Positions 16,600-25,967 are shown, counted from the first letter of the stretch. The stretch: DNA of 64,000 nucleotides from an uncultured Lachnospiraceae bacterium (GCA_947630025.1 CANRFZ010000010.1:54000-117999), one strand, 5' to 3'. Made by a program: numbers and translations. The notes: generated by a model from the letters alone, not told the origin.

Positions 16600-17832
16600 A
16601 TGACTTATATTGAAAGGGCGATTACGCCCCTCTTAAAAAAAAGAGTCTCCGCCAGCAAGTGCACGCTTGTCACCGGCGCCAGACAGGTCGGAAAATCGAC
16701 GCTCATCAAGCACGAGTTTCCCGAATACAACAGGGCTGACTTTGACGACAGGCTGACTCGGCTGCAGGTCAAAGAGGAACCCCGACTGTTTTTTTTGAAC
16801 AATCCGTGCCCCCTGTTTATCGACGAGGTGCAGAAAGAAAGCGCGGTTCTGGAAGAAATCAAGAGGAAAGTCGATGCCTCCGACAACCGCGGCCAGTTTA
16901 TTCTATCCGGCTCGCAAAGTCTGGAGCTCCGAAAAGGCATGAGCGAATCGCTGGCCGGCAGAGTGTCGGTCACAGAGCTCTCCGGCCTCTCGCTGCGTGA
17001 AATCTACAACGTCGGATTCAACCGGCATTTTGTTCCCACAGACGACTATATCCGCGAGCGGGAAAAGGAACTGAAGCCCTACGATAATCTGTGGGAGATC
17101 ATCCACCGGGGTTCTTATCCTGAACTATATGACACGGATAGAGACTGGCAGGAATATTACTCCTCCTATGTATCGACATACCTCGAACGGGATATCAACG
17201 AGCTGATTGCGGCTGACAGCATTACTTTTGCCAAATTTCTGACGGCGGCTGCCGCGAGAACGGGAGAACTGCTGAATTATGCCAATATCGCAAGTGAAAT
17301 CGGGGTGAGCGAACCGACGGTGAAGACTTGGATTTCCATTCTGGAGAGAACGGGAATCGTCTATCTGCTGCAGCCTTACCGTGCGAACGCATTGGCGCGG
17401 GCCATTAAAAGCCCGAAATTATATTTCCGTGATACCGGCTTGGTGTGCTATCTAACCCGGTGGCTTACCGCCGATGCCCTGAAATGCTCCGCCGTCGCCG
17501 GCAGTCTGTTTGAAACTTTTGTCGTGTCTGAGATTCTGAAATCCTACACCAACGCGGGGATGGACTACCGGTTCAGCATCTTTTATTATAGGGGAAAAGA
17601 CCGCAGCGCCGCCGGTGAAAACGAAATCGATCTGGTGATAGAGGAAAACGGATGCCTGTACCCCGTCGAGATCAAAATGTCCGGCAACCCAAAGGCTTCT
17701 ATGGGCGCCGCCAATCCCGTGCTCGACAAAATCCAAGAAAAAAGCAGAGGAACCGGTGTTATCCTCTGCTTCATTGACAAAAAAACTTATCTGCGCGACA
17801 ACCTGATCGCCCTTCCGATCGAGTATCTCTGA
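16600..17832 (+). CDS. P-loop ATPase with C-terminal DUF4143
   Basis: 410 aa from the ATG at 16600, chosen because GAGG lies about 7 nt upstream and homologues start with a similar (M)xYIERxI sequence. Walker A is GARQVGKST, Walker B PLFIDEVQ, and sensor-like GQFILSGSQSLEL follows. The second half is DUF4143 with a winged-helix part (NYANIASEIGVSEPTVKTWI) and a PD-(D/E)XK-like end (ENEIDLVIEENGCLYPVEIK). This family is widespread and often carried in variable gene sets; its role is poorly known. It stands alone, convergent with the lysyl-tRNA synthetase gene, whose stop lies 2 nt away. Confidence 0.88.
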   Translation: MTYIERAITPLLKKRVSASKCTLVTGARQVGKSTLIKHEFPEYNRADFDDRLTRLQVKEEPRLFFLNNPCPLFIDEVQKESAVLEEIKRKVDASDNRGQFILSGSQSLELRKGMSESLAGRVSVTELSGLSLREIYNVGFNRHFVPTDDYIREREKELKPYDNLWEIIHRGSYPELYDTDRDWQEYYSSYVSTYLERDINELIAADSITFAKFLTAAAARTGELLNYANIASEIGVSEPTVKTWISILERTGIVYLLQPYRANALARAIKSPKLYFRDTGLVCYLTRWLTADALKCSAVAGSLFETFVVSEILKSYTNAGMDYRFSIFYYRGKDRSAAGENEIDLVIEENGCLYPVEIKMSGNPKASMGAANPVLDKIQEKSRGTGVILCFIDKKTYLRDNLIALPIEYL

Positions 17833-17834
17833 GC

Positions 17835-19847
17835 TCAGCAGATTCTCGTTCCCTCCGGCACCAGATCGTCCACAAAGATGACTTGGCAGCCGCAGGCGTT
17901 GTTCGTCGCCGCCACCAGCATTCCCTCGCTCGTAACGCCCGTGATTCTGGCGGGCGCCAGATTTGCCACTACAATGATCTTTCTGCCGACCAGTTCCTCC
18001 GGCGTGTAGTAATCTTTGATGGAGGACACGATCACCCGCTCCCGCAGGCCGTCCTGCAGCGTCAGTTTATAACAGTTGTGGGACTTGCGGATCTCTTGGC
18101 ATTTCGTGATCTTGCATACCCGCAGATCGATCTTATTGAAATCGTCCAGCGTGATCTCATCCTTCACCGGCGCGACAGGGTCCGGCTCGCCGTATTCGAC
18201 GGTCTTTTTCTGCGGCTCGTCTTTCTTTTCCAGCTCCGACAACGGAATCTGCTCCTGCTCCGTTCTGGGTGTGCTGAAATCGAGAAGGCTGACGTAACGC
18301 TCCTTTTCGATGGCATACAGGAACAGGTACAGTCTGGGGCCCTGCTCCTTGTTCAGCAGCAGCTGGTATACGTTCCGGAAAAAGGCTCCCTGCAGTTTCT
18401 TTAACTCCGGCGCGTCCTCGCCGAACACCTTCTTGGGAATCGCATACAACTCCGTGTTCAGCTCGTCCAGCGTATAGCCGCTGCCGGAAAGATATTCGTA
18501 GAGCAGCGCGATCTCCTTCTTTTCCTCGTCGGACATCGCATCATATTTCTCCCAGTTGCGGTAAGGTATGATCCGGTTGGCATTCTCCGGCGCACAGTTT
18601 TCCAGCCAGTATTTCGCCAGATCCAGCCGCTCGGAGAACTGTTCGTATTTATACGGCTGGCCGATTTTTTCAAAAACCGTCTCCAGCATCGGCACATTGA
18701 AATCCACGACGGAGCCGAGCTGCACCAGCAGGGACATCGGAACAGTCTGTATCTGTCTGTCCCCGATCAGGCAGCTCTCCATAATGGACGCGGTATGTTC
18801 GTCCGCGCCGCCGTTTCTGTACTGGTTATACTGCTTGTCAAACTCAAAATACTGCCGCAGAATCCCGTCGTCAAAGCAGAGGTCAAAAGCCTTGTTGGGC
18901 TCCACTCTCGCGTACAGCCACAACAGAATCTCCGGCTGGTAGATTTTCAGCAGCGTATCGGGCGTCAGGTTCAGTCCCGAGGAGCCCGACATCTTACCGG
19001 TCGTACCTTTGATGCCGATAAATTCATAGCCCTTGAAGACCGGCGCCTGGATTCCAAAAATCTTTTCGGCGATCACGCGGCTCGTATCATAGGAGCCTCT
19101 GGGGGCCGCATGATCCTTGCCGCCCGGCTCGAAGTCCACGCCCTCGTGCATCCACCGCATAGGCCAGTCCACTTTCCACGCCAGCTTGCAGTCAGTGTCG
19201 GTGCGGAAGTCAAATTCGCCGCAGTGCCCGCATTTGCACTCATATTTCGCGGTCTTGGTTCCGTCATCGTAAGCGGTAATCTTCGTGGTGTCCTTCCGGC
19301 ACACGGGACAGTAGATGCTGACGGGGTAGTATTCTTCCCGCTCCCCCTCGGCGGCGTCCTGCGTGCGGAAGCTATCCAGAATGTCAAAGATCTCCGTCCG
19401 TTTGTCGAGCGCCGTGAGCACGTGCTGCGTGTAAGCGCCGGAACGGTACATCTGCGCCTGATGGCGGTAGTCCATCCGGATGCCGAACTTCTCGATGGCG
19501 TGTTCAAACTCGTTTTCAAAATAAGCCGCGTAGCTTTCTTCCGGCGTGTCAAAAGGATTCGGGATGTCCACATACGGATATCCGATATAGCGTTCAAAAT
19601 CTTCCGTCACCACGGCGACGTTCACAGGCACTTTGCGCAGTCTGTCATACTCGTCCCATGAGAAAAGCAGTCTCGCCTTCCTGCCTTTCCGCTCCAGCGC
19701 CCTCACTACAAAGAGGCTGGTCGCAATATCCCTGAAATTGCCTATATGGATAGACCCGGAGGGACTGATGCCCGCCGCGCACACATATTCTTCCTTATCG
19801 GGATTCCTGCGGATCAGTTCTTCCGCTATCGTATCTGACCAATGCAT
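17835..19847 (-). CDS. lysK: Class I lysyl-tRNA synthetase with C-terminal tRNA-binding domain
   Basis: 670 aa. Charges tRNA-Lys with lysine. It is a class I (archaeal-type) LysRS: HIGH-type motif ISPSGSIHIGN (27-37) and KMSKS variant TGKMSGSSG (283-291), with zinc-binding cysteines (CPVC at 180-183, CKCGHC at 204-209). Class II motifs are absent. Residues from about 565 form an EMAP-II/Trbp111-like OB fold (NKIDLRVCKITKCQEI; LVGRKIIVVANLAPARI), like the C-terminus of MetRS. A strong AAGGAG site precedes the ATG. greA lies 46 nt upstream on the same strand, the usual position of class II lysS in Firmicutes, so the class I enzyme may have replaced it. Whether a class II lysS exists elsewhere cannot be seen. 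Confidence 0.92.
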   Translation of the reverse strand: MHWSDTIAEELIRRNPDKEEYVCAAGISPSGSIHIGNFRDIATSLFVVRALERKGRKARLLFSWDEYDRLRKVPVNVAVVTEDFERYIGYPYVDIPNPFDTPEESYAAYFENEFEHAIEKFGIRMDYRHQAQMYRSGAYTQHVLTALDKRTEIFDILDSFRTQDAAEGEREEYYPVSIYCPVCRKDTTKITAYDDGTKTAKYECKCGHCGEFDFRTDTDCKLAWKVDWPMRWMHEGVDFEPGGKDHAAPRGSYDTSRVIAEKIFGIQAPVFKGYEFIGIKGTTGKMSGSSGLNLTPDTLLKIYQPEILLWLYARVEPNKAFDLCFDDGILRQYFEFDKQYNQYRNGGADEHTASIMESCLIGDRQIQTVPMSLLVQLGSVVDFNVPMLETVFEKIGQPYKYEQFSERLDLAKYWLENCAPENANRIIPYRNWEKYDAMSDEEKKEIALLYEYLSGSGYTLDELNTELYAIPKKVFGEDAPELKKLQGAFFRNVYQLLLNKEQGPRLYLFLYAIEKERYVSLLDFSTPRTEQEQIPLSELEKKDEPQKKTVEYGEPDPVAPVKDEITLDDFNKIDLRVCKITKCQEIRKSHNCYKLTLQDGLRERVIVSSIKDYYTPEELVGRKIIVVANLAPARITGVTSEGMLVAATNNACGCQVIFVDDLVPEGTRIC

Positions 19848-19893
19848 ACCGTCTCCTTCTGCCTGTGCATCTGCTGCCGCACGATGTTTTTCT

Positions 19894-20376
19894 CTAGTTG
19901 GATCTCTGGATCTCCAGCACTTTATACTTGATGACGCCCGCCTGCGTCTCCACCTCCACCGTGTCGCCGATCTTGGCGCCGATCAGCGCTTTTCCCACGG
20001 GAGACTCGTTGGATATCTTACCTTTCAGGCTGTTCGCCTCAGTGGAGCCCACGATCTTATATTCCAACTCCTCTTTCAGCTCCACATCCAGAATCTTAAC
20101 CATACAGCCGATGTTGATCTTGTCCAGATCCACCTCGTCCTCGACGACGACTTCCGCGTTCTTTAATATCTTTTCCAGCTCCTCGATTCTGGCCTCGATG
20201 TCGCGCTGCTCGTCCTTGGCCGCGTCGTACTCGGCATTCTCGGACAGGTCTCCCTGCTCGCGCGCTTCCTTGATCTTCTGTGCGACTTCCTTGCGGCGCA
20301 CCACTTTCAGATCGTGAAGTTCGTCCTCATATTTTCTCAGCCCTTCATACGTTAAGATATTTTTTTTCTCCTGCAT
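19894..20376 (-). CDS. greA: Transcription elongation factor GreA
   Basis: 160 aa, full GreA length. It rescues backtracked RNA polymerase by stimulating transcript cleavage. The N-terminal coiled coil includes LTYEGLRKYEDELHDLKVVR and ENAEYDAAKDEQRDIEARI, with the acidic tip residues (GDLSENAEYDAAKDEQ) present. The C-terminal FKBP-like domain includes ISNESPVGKALIGAKIGD and ends in a typical IKYKVLEIQRS. It lies directly upstream of the lysyl-tRNA synthetase gene, a common pairing in Firmicutes. Confidence 0.97.
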   Translation of the reverse strand: MQEKKNILTYEGLRKYEDELHDLKVVRRKEVAQKIKEAREQGDLSENAEYDAAKDEQRDIEARIEELEKILKNAEVVVEDEVDLDKINIGCMVKILDVELKEELEYKIVGSTEANSLKGKISNESPVGKALIGAKIGDTVEVETQAGVIKYKVLEIQRSN

Positions 20377-20450
20377 AGTAGTTCTTCCTTTCCCCTTTGC
20401 TTGCGGGCGGCGGCGTGCAGAAACATGATGTCATTCTTGCTGCTGCACCG

Positions 20451-21284
20451 CTAATTAACTAATCTATCATAACTATTTTTTACCATAGTGTCAAGATATT
20501 TCGATGGCGAAACGTACTGTTTCGCCAGCGCCGTGCGCGTCAGCCGCATCTGCTTGTCGGCGGCGGAAACTGTGTCCACATAGACAAGCCCGGTACTGTG
20601 CGTCAGCTTGGGATAACGGTACTGCGCGCAGTAGTCCAGAATCAGGCCGCCGCACGGATTCCTGCCGCACCGGAAGCCGTCCGCCGCCTCCGTATACGCC
20701 TGCACCTGCGCCACCAGCCCATACTCATAATAATAGCCGTCCAGTTCTTCCTCTATGATCTCCCGGCAGGCGTTTTCTTCCTCCTCCTGATAAAAGACCG
20801 TCAGCCGGTTAATCTTCTCCATATAGGGCTTTAGCAGGCTGTCCGTCAGCCGCATCTGCTCCCCGGCCTCGTCCGGCTCGCCCAGCAGGACGGCCGCCTC
20901 CTTGCACTGTCCTATGGCGGCTGGCGCATACCGATCTACCAGATGCCCGATCAGCGTCCGCACGGTCTCGGGCCGCGGCCGGAAACGCGCCGCAGCATCC
21001 TCCGGCAGCATCCTGACGATCTGCGGATGCAGCCACACGTCGGCGCCGTCACCATAACGCCGCAGCGTCTCCTCCATCACCCGCTGCAGTCTGGCCGGCT
21101 TCCATGCCTTATATCGATAATAAAAAGGCGGCACGGCGCAGCCTGCAACCTCCAGCGCACCGCACCCGCCCAACTCATGCTCCGCCAGCGCAGGCTTCTG
21201 CAGGCGGCGTCTGATGGCCGCAAGACTCTCCCGCTCCGTATGGCCCTGTCCCGCCGCCGGATAAAAATAAATCAGTTTCTCCAT
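20451..21284 (-). CDS. Conserved hypothetical protein (277 aa)
   Basis: No family is recognised. The N-terminus (KLIYFYPAAGQGHTERESL) looks like a beta strand followed by a Gly-rich turn; the rest alternates helices and is rich in Glu, Tyr and Arg, with no signal peptide or membrane helix. Cysteines are scattered, with no CxxC pair. It sits in the greA-dusB interval on the same strand, 42 nt before dusB's downstream region ends. A hairpin pairing ATAGGATA with TATCCTAT spans the start codon (21283-21317), so initiation may be structure-controlled; no Shine-Dalgarno is obvious close to the ATG. The long, intact frame and codon use like its neighbours support a real gene. Confidence 0.7.
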   Translation of the reverse strand: MEKLIYFYPAAGQGHTERESLAAIRRRLQKPALAEHELGGCGALEVAGCAVPPFYYRYKAWKPARLQRVMEETLRRYGDGADVWLHPQIVRMLPEDAAARFRPRPETVRTLIGHLVDRYAPAAIGQCKEAAVLLGEPDEAGEQMRLTDSLLKPYMEKINRLTVFYQEEEENACREIIEEELDGYYYEYGLVAQVQAYTEAADGFRCGRNPCGGLILDYCAQYRYPKLTHSTGLVYVDTVSAADKQMRLTRTALAKQYVSPSKYLDTMVKNSYDRLVN

Positions 21285-21334
21285 AGGATAAATATATGCG
21301 CAAAACGCCTATCCTATGCACCCGCGGGGCTGCA

Positions 21335-21402
21335 GCTCCGGCAGCCGTCACACCTTTGTCATACTGCTCCGGCAGCGTACCCTTATCGCACTGCTCCGGC
21401 AG
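21335..21402. repeat. GCTCCGGCAG direct repeats
   Basis: GCTCCGGCAG occurs at 21335-21344, 21366-21375 and 21393-21402 (spacings 31 and 27 bp) in the gap between dusB and the 277-aa gene. The surrounding units are only partly alike. Confidence 0.7.
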
Positions 21403-21426
21403 CCGTTATACTGCCGCGGGCCTGCA

Positions 21427-22398
21427 CTACAGTTCCTCCACCAGCCGCATCAGTTCCTCGTAACTCTCCGTCTGGTTCACGCTCTGCCTGAGCCGCGCCG
21501 AATTGGGGATGCCGGCGGTATACCATGAAATGTGTTTGCGCATCTCCCGCACGCCGACGTACTCTCCCTTATGCGCGGCTAACAGGCCGGCGTGCCGCCG
21601 TATCATCTCCCGGAGCGCGTCCCGGTCCGGCCTGTCCGCCACGACGCCGTCCCGCAGCCAGGACGCGATCTGACGGAAGATCCACGGATTCCCTCTGGCC
21701 GCCCGGCCCACCATCACGCCGTCGCATCCCGTCTCCTCCATCATCCGCGCCGCGCCTGCGCCGTCCGCCACGTCGCCGTTGCCTATGACCGGGATGGACA
21801 CGCGCTCCTTGACCTGCCGAATGATATCCCAGTCCGCCGCGCCCGCATAATACTGCTCCCGCGTCCTGCCGTGCACCGTCACCGCCGCCGCGCCGCTCTC
21901 CTGCGCGATGTGCGCGATCTCCGGGGCATTGACATGAGCCTCGTCAAATCCTTTCCGTATCTTGACCGTAACCGGCCGCTCCACCGCCCGCACCACCGCC
22001 GATATGATCCTGCCCGCCAGCGCGGGCTGCTTCATCAGCGCGGAACCTTCGCCGTTATTGACGATCTTGGGCACCGGGCAGCCCATATTGATGTCCAGAA
22101 CGTGAAACGGCCTGTCCGCCAGACGCTTGGCGATATCGCCCATAATAGCGGGATCTGAACCGAATAGCTGTAGCGATACCGTTCCTTCCTGGGGATGGAT
22201 CTCCAGCAGGCTTTCGGTGTTTTTGTTCCCATACAAAACCGCCTTGGCGCTGACCATCTCCATGCAGCACATTCCGGCTCCCTGCTCATGGCACAACAAG
22301 CGAAAAGGCAGGTCTGTCACGCCTGCCATGGGAGCTAATATGATATTATTGTCCAACGTCACGCTGCCGATACGCAGCTCGTGCCACAGTCTGCCCAT
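21427..22398 (-). CDS. dusB: tRNA-dihydrouridine synthase B
   Basis: 323 aa. FMN-dependent reduction of uridines in the tRNA D-loop. TIM-barrel motifs are clear: LAPMAGVTDLPFR (21-33), the catalytic cysteine in INMGCPVPKIVNNGEGSAL, VKIRKGFD, VTVHGRTREQYYAGAADW, PVIGNGDV and GVMVGRAARGNPWIF. The helical C-terminus is intact. It follows the DUF6145-type gene with a 38-nt gap on the same strand, so it probably belongs to the argF-birA transcription unit. Confidence 0.96.
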   Translation of the reverse strand: MGRLWHELRIGSVTLDNNIILAPMAGVTDLPFRLLCHEQGAGMCCMEMVSAKAVLYGNKNTESLLEIHPQEGTVSLQLFGSDPAIMGDIAKRLADRPFHVLDINMGCPVPKIVNNGEGSALMKQPALAGRIISAVVRAVERPVTVKIRKGFDEAHVNAPEIAHIAQESGAAAVTVHGRTREQYYAGAADWDIIRQVKERVSIPVIGNGDVADGAGAARMMEETGCDGVMVGRAARGNPWIFRQIASWLRDGVVADRPDRDALREMIRRHAGLLAAHKGEYVGVREMRKHISWYTAGIPNSARLRQSVNQTESYEELMRLVEEL

Positions 22399-22436
22399 AT
22401 CCTCTCACTCTGTAAAAATGAAAACCTCCGACACCG

Positions 22437-22826
22437 TCATTCATCCTCCGCTTCGTCCAGCACCGACCGGTCGTGGAGAATAAAGACTCTGTAATATAGC
22501 TGCAGCGATTCCAGCATCTCCTGACGGTTCCGGCGGATCTCGCCGATCAATAACCCGCTGCCAATCTCGTCATAGAGCAGATCGTCCTCCTCGGCGTCCG
22601 TCTCCAGCGAAACGCTGCCGTCCTCCTCAAACACGATCGTAAAGACGCCGCCCACTTCCTCCGTAAAGAGCACACAGATCACGTGCAGCTCGTCCTTGAC
22701 GGATTCGGGGATTCCCGCAAACTGTTCGTTAAAATAATATTTCTGCTCATAAGCGCTGGCGCCGCACAATACCACCCTGCCGTTTTGGTTCTTCATCTGT
22801 CCTTCGCCGCCTGTCCTGTCTGCCAT
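22437..22826 (-). CDS. DUF6145-like conserved protein
   Basis: 129 aa from the ATG at 22826, which overlaps the birA stop as TGATG. A GTG at 22829 and an ATG at 22796 (preceded by GAAGGA) are alternative starts. The protein is acidic and small: a beta-rich first half (GRVVLCGASAYEQKYYFN; HVICVLFTEEVGGVFTIVF), then an acidic helical tail. I recall similar proteins in Lachnospiraceae as DUF6145, always of unknown function. Translational coupling to birA is likely. Confidence 0.7.
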   Translation of the reverse strand: MADRTGGEGQMKNQNGRVVLCGASAYEQKYYFNEQFAGIPESVKDELHVICVLFTEEVGGVFTIVFEEDGSVSLETDAEEDDLLYDEIGSGLLIGEIRRNRQEMLESLQLYYRVFILHDRSVLDEAEDE

Positions 22827-23833
22827 CACACATACCCATAGAGACCGCGCACCGATACTTCGCCCGCGTACACTTCCACAGTCTCTCCGTCCGCCTTTCT
22901 CACGCGCAGCTCGCCGCGGTCGTTGATTCCCTCCGAGATTCCGGTGTACGCGCCCGCCAGATCGAGCACTTTCACTTCCTGCCCTATGCCCTGCAGCCGC
23001 TCCTCATAAGTCTGCCGCAGGCCGGAGAAATCTTCCGTCCGCATAAAAACGGCGTAATTCTTTTCCAGTCTGTCCAAAACCCCGCACAAAAGTCCGGCCC
23101 TGCCGATCCGCCGTCCGCTCTCGATCCTGAGCGACGTGGCGTGGTCACGGATCTCCCGGTCAAATACCTCCGGGCTTTCCTGATTGACATTGATGCCGAT
23201 TCCTGCCACGATATACTGCACTTCGCCCATCTCCGGCGTCACCGTCATCTCCGTGAGGATGCCGCAGACTTTCTTCTGACGGATCACAATGTCGTTGGGC
23301 CATTTGATCATGGCCGGCACGCCCGCCGCGGCCTCCACCGCCTCCGCCACGCTCAGCGCCGCCACCAGCGTCAGCATGGAAGCTCTGTCGGCGGCAAACT
23401 GCGGTCTCAGCAGCACCGTAAACGCCAGCGCTTCGCCGGAAACCGTCTGCCACGACCTGCCCCTGCGCCCCTTGCCGGCGTTCTGTCGGTCGGCGGCCAC
23501 GACGGTGCCGTGGGGAGCGCCCTCCTCCGCCAGACGCTTGGCGTCATTGTTGGTGGAGCCCGTCTCATCCAGATAGTAAAGCGTCCGCCCCGCCCAATCC
23601 GTCGTCAGGCGGCTGGCAATCTCACTCTCCGACAGAAGATCCTCCGGACTCTCCGCCAGCCGGTAGCCTCTGTGCGGAACCGACTCGATCCGGTAGCCTT
23701 CCTCCCGGAGCTGGTTGACCGCCTTCCAGACCGCCGTTCTCGTCACGCCGAAGCGCTCGCACAACTGCTGCCCCGACACATAGCCGCCGCTGCTCCGCAG
23801 CAGCGACAGAAGATCCGTTTTATCCGTTTTCAT
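22826..23833 (-). CDS. birA: Bifunctional biotin operon repressor / biotin-protein ligase
   Basis: 335 aa. It activates biotin to biotinyl-AMP and attaches it to carboxyl-carrier proteins; with bound biotinyl-AMP it can repress biotin genes. The N-terminal winged helix ([20 protein letters not shown], then [13 protein letters not shown]) occupies about 13-60. The ligase domain follows with [14 protein letters not shown], the glycine-rich loop GKGRRGRSW, and [21 protein letters not shown]-terminal SH3-like domain closes the protein. The start overlaps the end of argF by 14 nt, so the genes are coupled. Confidence 0.95.
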   Translation of the reverse strand: MKTDKTDLLSLLRSSGGYVSGQQLCERFGVTRTAVWKAVNQLREEGYRIESVPHRGYRLAESPEDLLSESEIASRLTTDWAGRTLYYLDETGSTNNDAKRLAEEGAPHGTVVAADRQNAGKGRRGRSWQTVSGEALAFTVLLRPQFAADRASMLTLVAALSVAEAVEAAAGVPAMIKWPNDIVIRQKKVCGILTEMTVTPEMGEVQYIVAGIGINVNQESPEVFDREIRDHATSLRIESGRRIGRAGLLCGVLDRLEKNYAVFMRTEDFSGLRQTYEERLQGIGQEVKVLDLAGAYTGISEGINDRGELRVRKADGETVEVYAGEVSVRGLYGYV

Positions 23834-24833
23834 TCGATAACCTGTACTCTCCCAGCGTCGCCGCCATCACCGCCTTGATCGTGTGCATACGGTTCTCCGC
23901 CTCGTCGAACACGATCGACTGCGGCGACTCGAACACCTCGTCGGTCACTTCCATCTCGTTGATGCCGTACTTGGCGCTGATCTGCCTGCCTATGCCCGTC
24001 TTTAAGTCGTGGAACGCCGGCAGGCAGTGCATAAATACGGCGTCTTTCCCCGCATACGCCATCACCCGGCGATTCACCTGATAGGGCGTCAGATCGCGCA
24101 GTCTGTCGTGCCACACTTCTTCCGGCTCCCCCATGGAAACCCACACGTCGGTGTAGATCACATCCGCGCCGCCGGCTCCCGCCGCCACATCCTCCGTCAG
24201 CGTGACGCTTCCTCCCGTCTGCGCGGCGATCTCTCTGCAGGTGCGCACCAGACTCTCCTCCGGAAAATACGCTGCCGTCGTGCAGGCGGTAAAGTGCATT
24301 CCCATCTTGGCGCAGGCCGCCATCAGCGAATTGCCCATATTATAGCGTGCGTCGCCCATATAGGTCAGGCGGATTCCCCGCAGATGGCCGAAATGCTCCC
24401 GGATCGTCAAAAGATCCGCCAGCATCTGCGTCGGATGGAACTCGTTCGTCAGGCCGTTCCAGACGGGAACGCCCGCATACTTCGCCAGCTCCTCCACGAT
24501 CTCCTGTCCGTAGCCGCGGTACTCGATGCCTTCATACATCCGCCCCAGCACTCTGGCGGTGTCCGCGATGCTCTCCTTCCGGCCAATCTGCGACCCTGCG
24601 GGGTCCAGATAGGTCGTGCCGATGCCCAGATCGTGGGCCGCCACTTCAAAGGAACACCGCGTTCTGGTGCTCGTCTTTTCAAAAATCAGCGCCACGTTCC
24701 TGCCGCGGTAAAGTTCCGTCGGTATTCCCTTTTTCTTCTTGTCCTTGAGATCCGCCGCCACATCCAGCAGATATGTAATTTCTTCCGGCGTAAAATCCAG
24801 AAGTTTGAGAAAATTCCTGCCCGCCAAATTCAT
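23820..24833 (-). CDS. argF: Ornithine carbamoyltransferase
   Basis: 337 aa from [14 protein letters not shown], the usual OTC start; in-frame starts up to 24932 would add residues encoded by hairpin-rich DNA and are rejected. The enzyme makes citrulline from ornithine and carbamoyl phosphate, or runs in reverse for arginine degradation. Signature motifs are STRTRCSFE (carbamoyl phosphate), [10 protein letters not shown], the ornithine/SMG-like region [13 protein letters not shown], and HCLPAFHD. Upstream lies an unusual block of nested inverted repeats (24846-24975) that may control expression. Anabolic or catabolic role cannot be decided: no other arg genes are in the window. Confidence 0.94.
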   Translation of the reverse strand: MNLAGRNFLKLLDFTPEEITYLLDVAADLKDKKKKGIPTELYRGRNVALIFEKTSTRTRCSFEVAAHDLGIGTTYLDPAGSQIGRKESIADTARVLGRMYEGIEYRGYGQEIVEELAKYAGVPVWNGLTNEFHPTQMLADLLTIREHFGHLRGIRLTYMGDARYNMGNSLMAACAKMGMHFTACTTAAYFPEESLVRTCREIAAQTGGSVTLTEDVAAGAGGADVIYTDVWVSMGEPEEVWHDRLRDLTPYQVNRRVMAYAGKDAVFMHCLPAFHDLKTGIGRQISAKYGINEMEVTDEVFESPQSIVFDEAENRMHTIKAVMAATLGEYRLSNENG

Positions 24834-24845
24834 ATGCACACTAAT

Positions 24846-24975
24846 CTCCATTCCGGAGCGTTTACGCGACGGGGCGACGCGAATCTCAAATTCGCGTCTG
24901 CCATCAGAGCAATTTGTGACGCTCCGGCACAAATTGCCGTGTGAAAAATCAGCACATCAGTGTGATTTTTCACAC
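24846..24975 (-). promoter_or_regulatory. Hairpin-rich leader region of argF
   Basis: Three perfect inverted repeats in a row: GACGCGAAT/ATTCGCGTC (24876-24898), AATTTGTG/CACAAATT (24911-24935) and GTGTGAAAAATCA/TGATTTTTCACAC (24939-24975). The loop of the second carries CGCTCCGG (24920-24927), exactly complementary to CCGGAGCG (24853-24860) near the start codon, allowing a pseudoknot. Could be an RNA control element or a degenerate mobile repeat. Confidence 0.6.
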
Positions 24976-25000
24976 TATTCTCCATTCTAAAAATATACAT

Positions 25001-25027
25001 AAACGGGCGGCTCGTCAGAACCGCCCG
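25001..25027 (-). terminator. Rho-independent terminator after the stomatin gene
   Basis: CGGGCGG (25004-25010) and CCGCCCG (25021-25027) form a 7-bp GC stem with a 10-nt loop; on the minus strand it is followed by GTTTATG and an AT-rich stretch. It lies 18 nt past the stop of the 306-aa gene. Confidence 0.7.
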
Positions 25028-25044
25028 CCTGTCATCACAACCGT

Positions 25045-25965
25045 TTATTTCCACACTTCCTTCACGGAAGAAGCCAGTCCTGCCAATCCCTGAATCTCGG
25101 AAGGGATGATGATCTTGGTCGCCTGACCGTCCGCCGCCTTTTCAAATGCCTCCAGGCTCTTGATCTTCAGGACGGCCTCGTCCGCGTCGGCCTCGCGGAT
25201 CATCCTGATACCGTCCGCCGTCGCCTGCTGGACTTTAAGGATCGCCTCCGCTTCACCTTCCGCCTCGCGGATCATCTTTTCCTTCTGCGCCTCGGCGCGC
25301 AGGATCGCCGACTGTTTCTCGGCCTCCGCCTCCAGAATCACGGACTCTTTCTTACCTTCTGCCACCAGCACGGTGGATTTCTTTTCACCCTCGGCGCGCA
25401 GGATCGCTTCACGGCGTTCGCGCTCCGCTTTCATCTGTTTCTCCATCGCGTCCTGAATGGCCGCCGGAGGAATAATATTCTTCAGCTCGACACGGTTTAC
25501 CTTGATACCCCAAGGGTCCGTCGCGATATCGAGGGACGCCCGCATCTTGGTATTGATGACCTCTCTGGAAGTCAGCGTCTGATCCAGCTCCATCTCGCCG
25601 ATGATATTCCGCAGCGTTGTCGCCGTCAGATTCTCGATGGCCATGATCGGATTTTCCACGCCGTAGGCAAACAGTTTAGGATCTGTGATCTGGAAGAACA
25701 CCACCGTGTCGATCCGCATCGTTACGTTATCTTTTGTAATAACCGGCTGCGGCGCGAAGTCCACAACCTGTTCCTTCAGGATCACTCTCTTGGCCACCTT
25801 GTCGATAAAGGGAACCTTAAAGTGAAGTCCAACGGACCATGTCTGCTGGTAGGCGCCCAGCCTCTCCACAACGTACGCATACGCCTGCGGAACGATCTTG
25901 ATACAGGACATCACGATCGCCAGCGCCAGAATCAATACAATAATCAGTGCCAATATTCCGCCCAT
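25045..25965 (-). CDS. SPFH/band-7 membrane protein (stomatin, QmcA-like)
   Basis: 306 aa. An N-terminal membrane anchor (IIVLILALAIVMSCIKIV) precedes the SPFH domain (QAYAYVVERLGAYQQTWSVG; FFQITDPKLFAYGVENP; MELDQTLTSREVIN). A long charged coiled coil follows from about 180 to 250, with repeated AEGEKKS/AEAEKQ units, then KIIIPSEIQGLAG at the end. Such proteins form membrane microdomain scaffolds. It starts 2 nt after the stop of the NfeD gene, and NfeD-stomatin pairs are a well-known functional unit. Confidence 0.94.
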   Translation of the reverse strand: MGGILALIIVLILALAIVMSCIKIVPQAYAYVVERLGAYQQTWSVGLHFKVPFIDKVAKRVILKEQVVDFAPQPVITKDNVTMRIDTVVFFQITDPKLFAYGVENPIMAIENLTATTLRNIIGEMELDQTLTSREVINTKMRASLDIATDPWGIKVNRVELKNIIPPAAIQDAMEKQMKAERERREAILRAEGEKKSTVLVAEGKKESVILEAEAEKQSAILRAEAQKEKMIREAEGEAEAILKVQQATADGIRMIREADADEAVLKIKSLEAFEKAADGQATKIIIPSEIQGLAGLASSVKEVWK

Positions 25966-25967
25966 CT

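Noticed and set aside
17835..19847. Class II lysyl-tRNA synthetase or MetRS
   Set aside because: Class II motifs are missing; the HIGH and KMSGS motifs and overall order fit class I LysRS, and only the C-terminal domain resembles MetRS.
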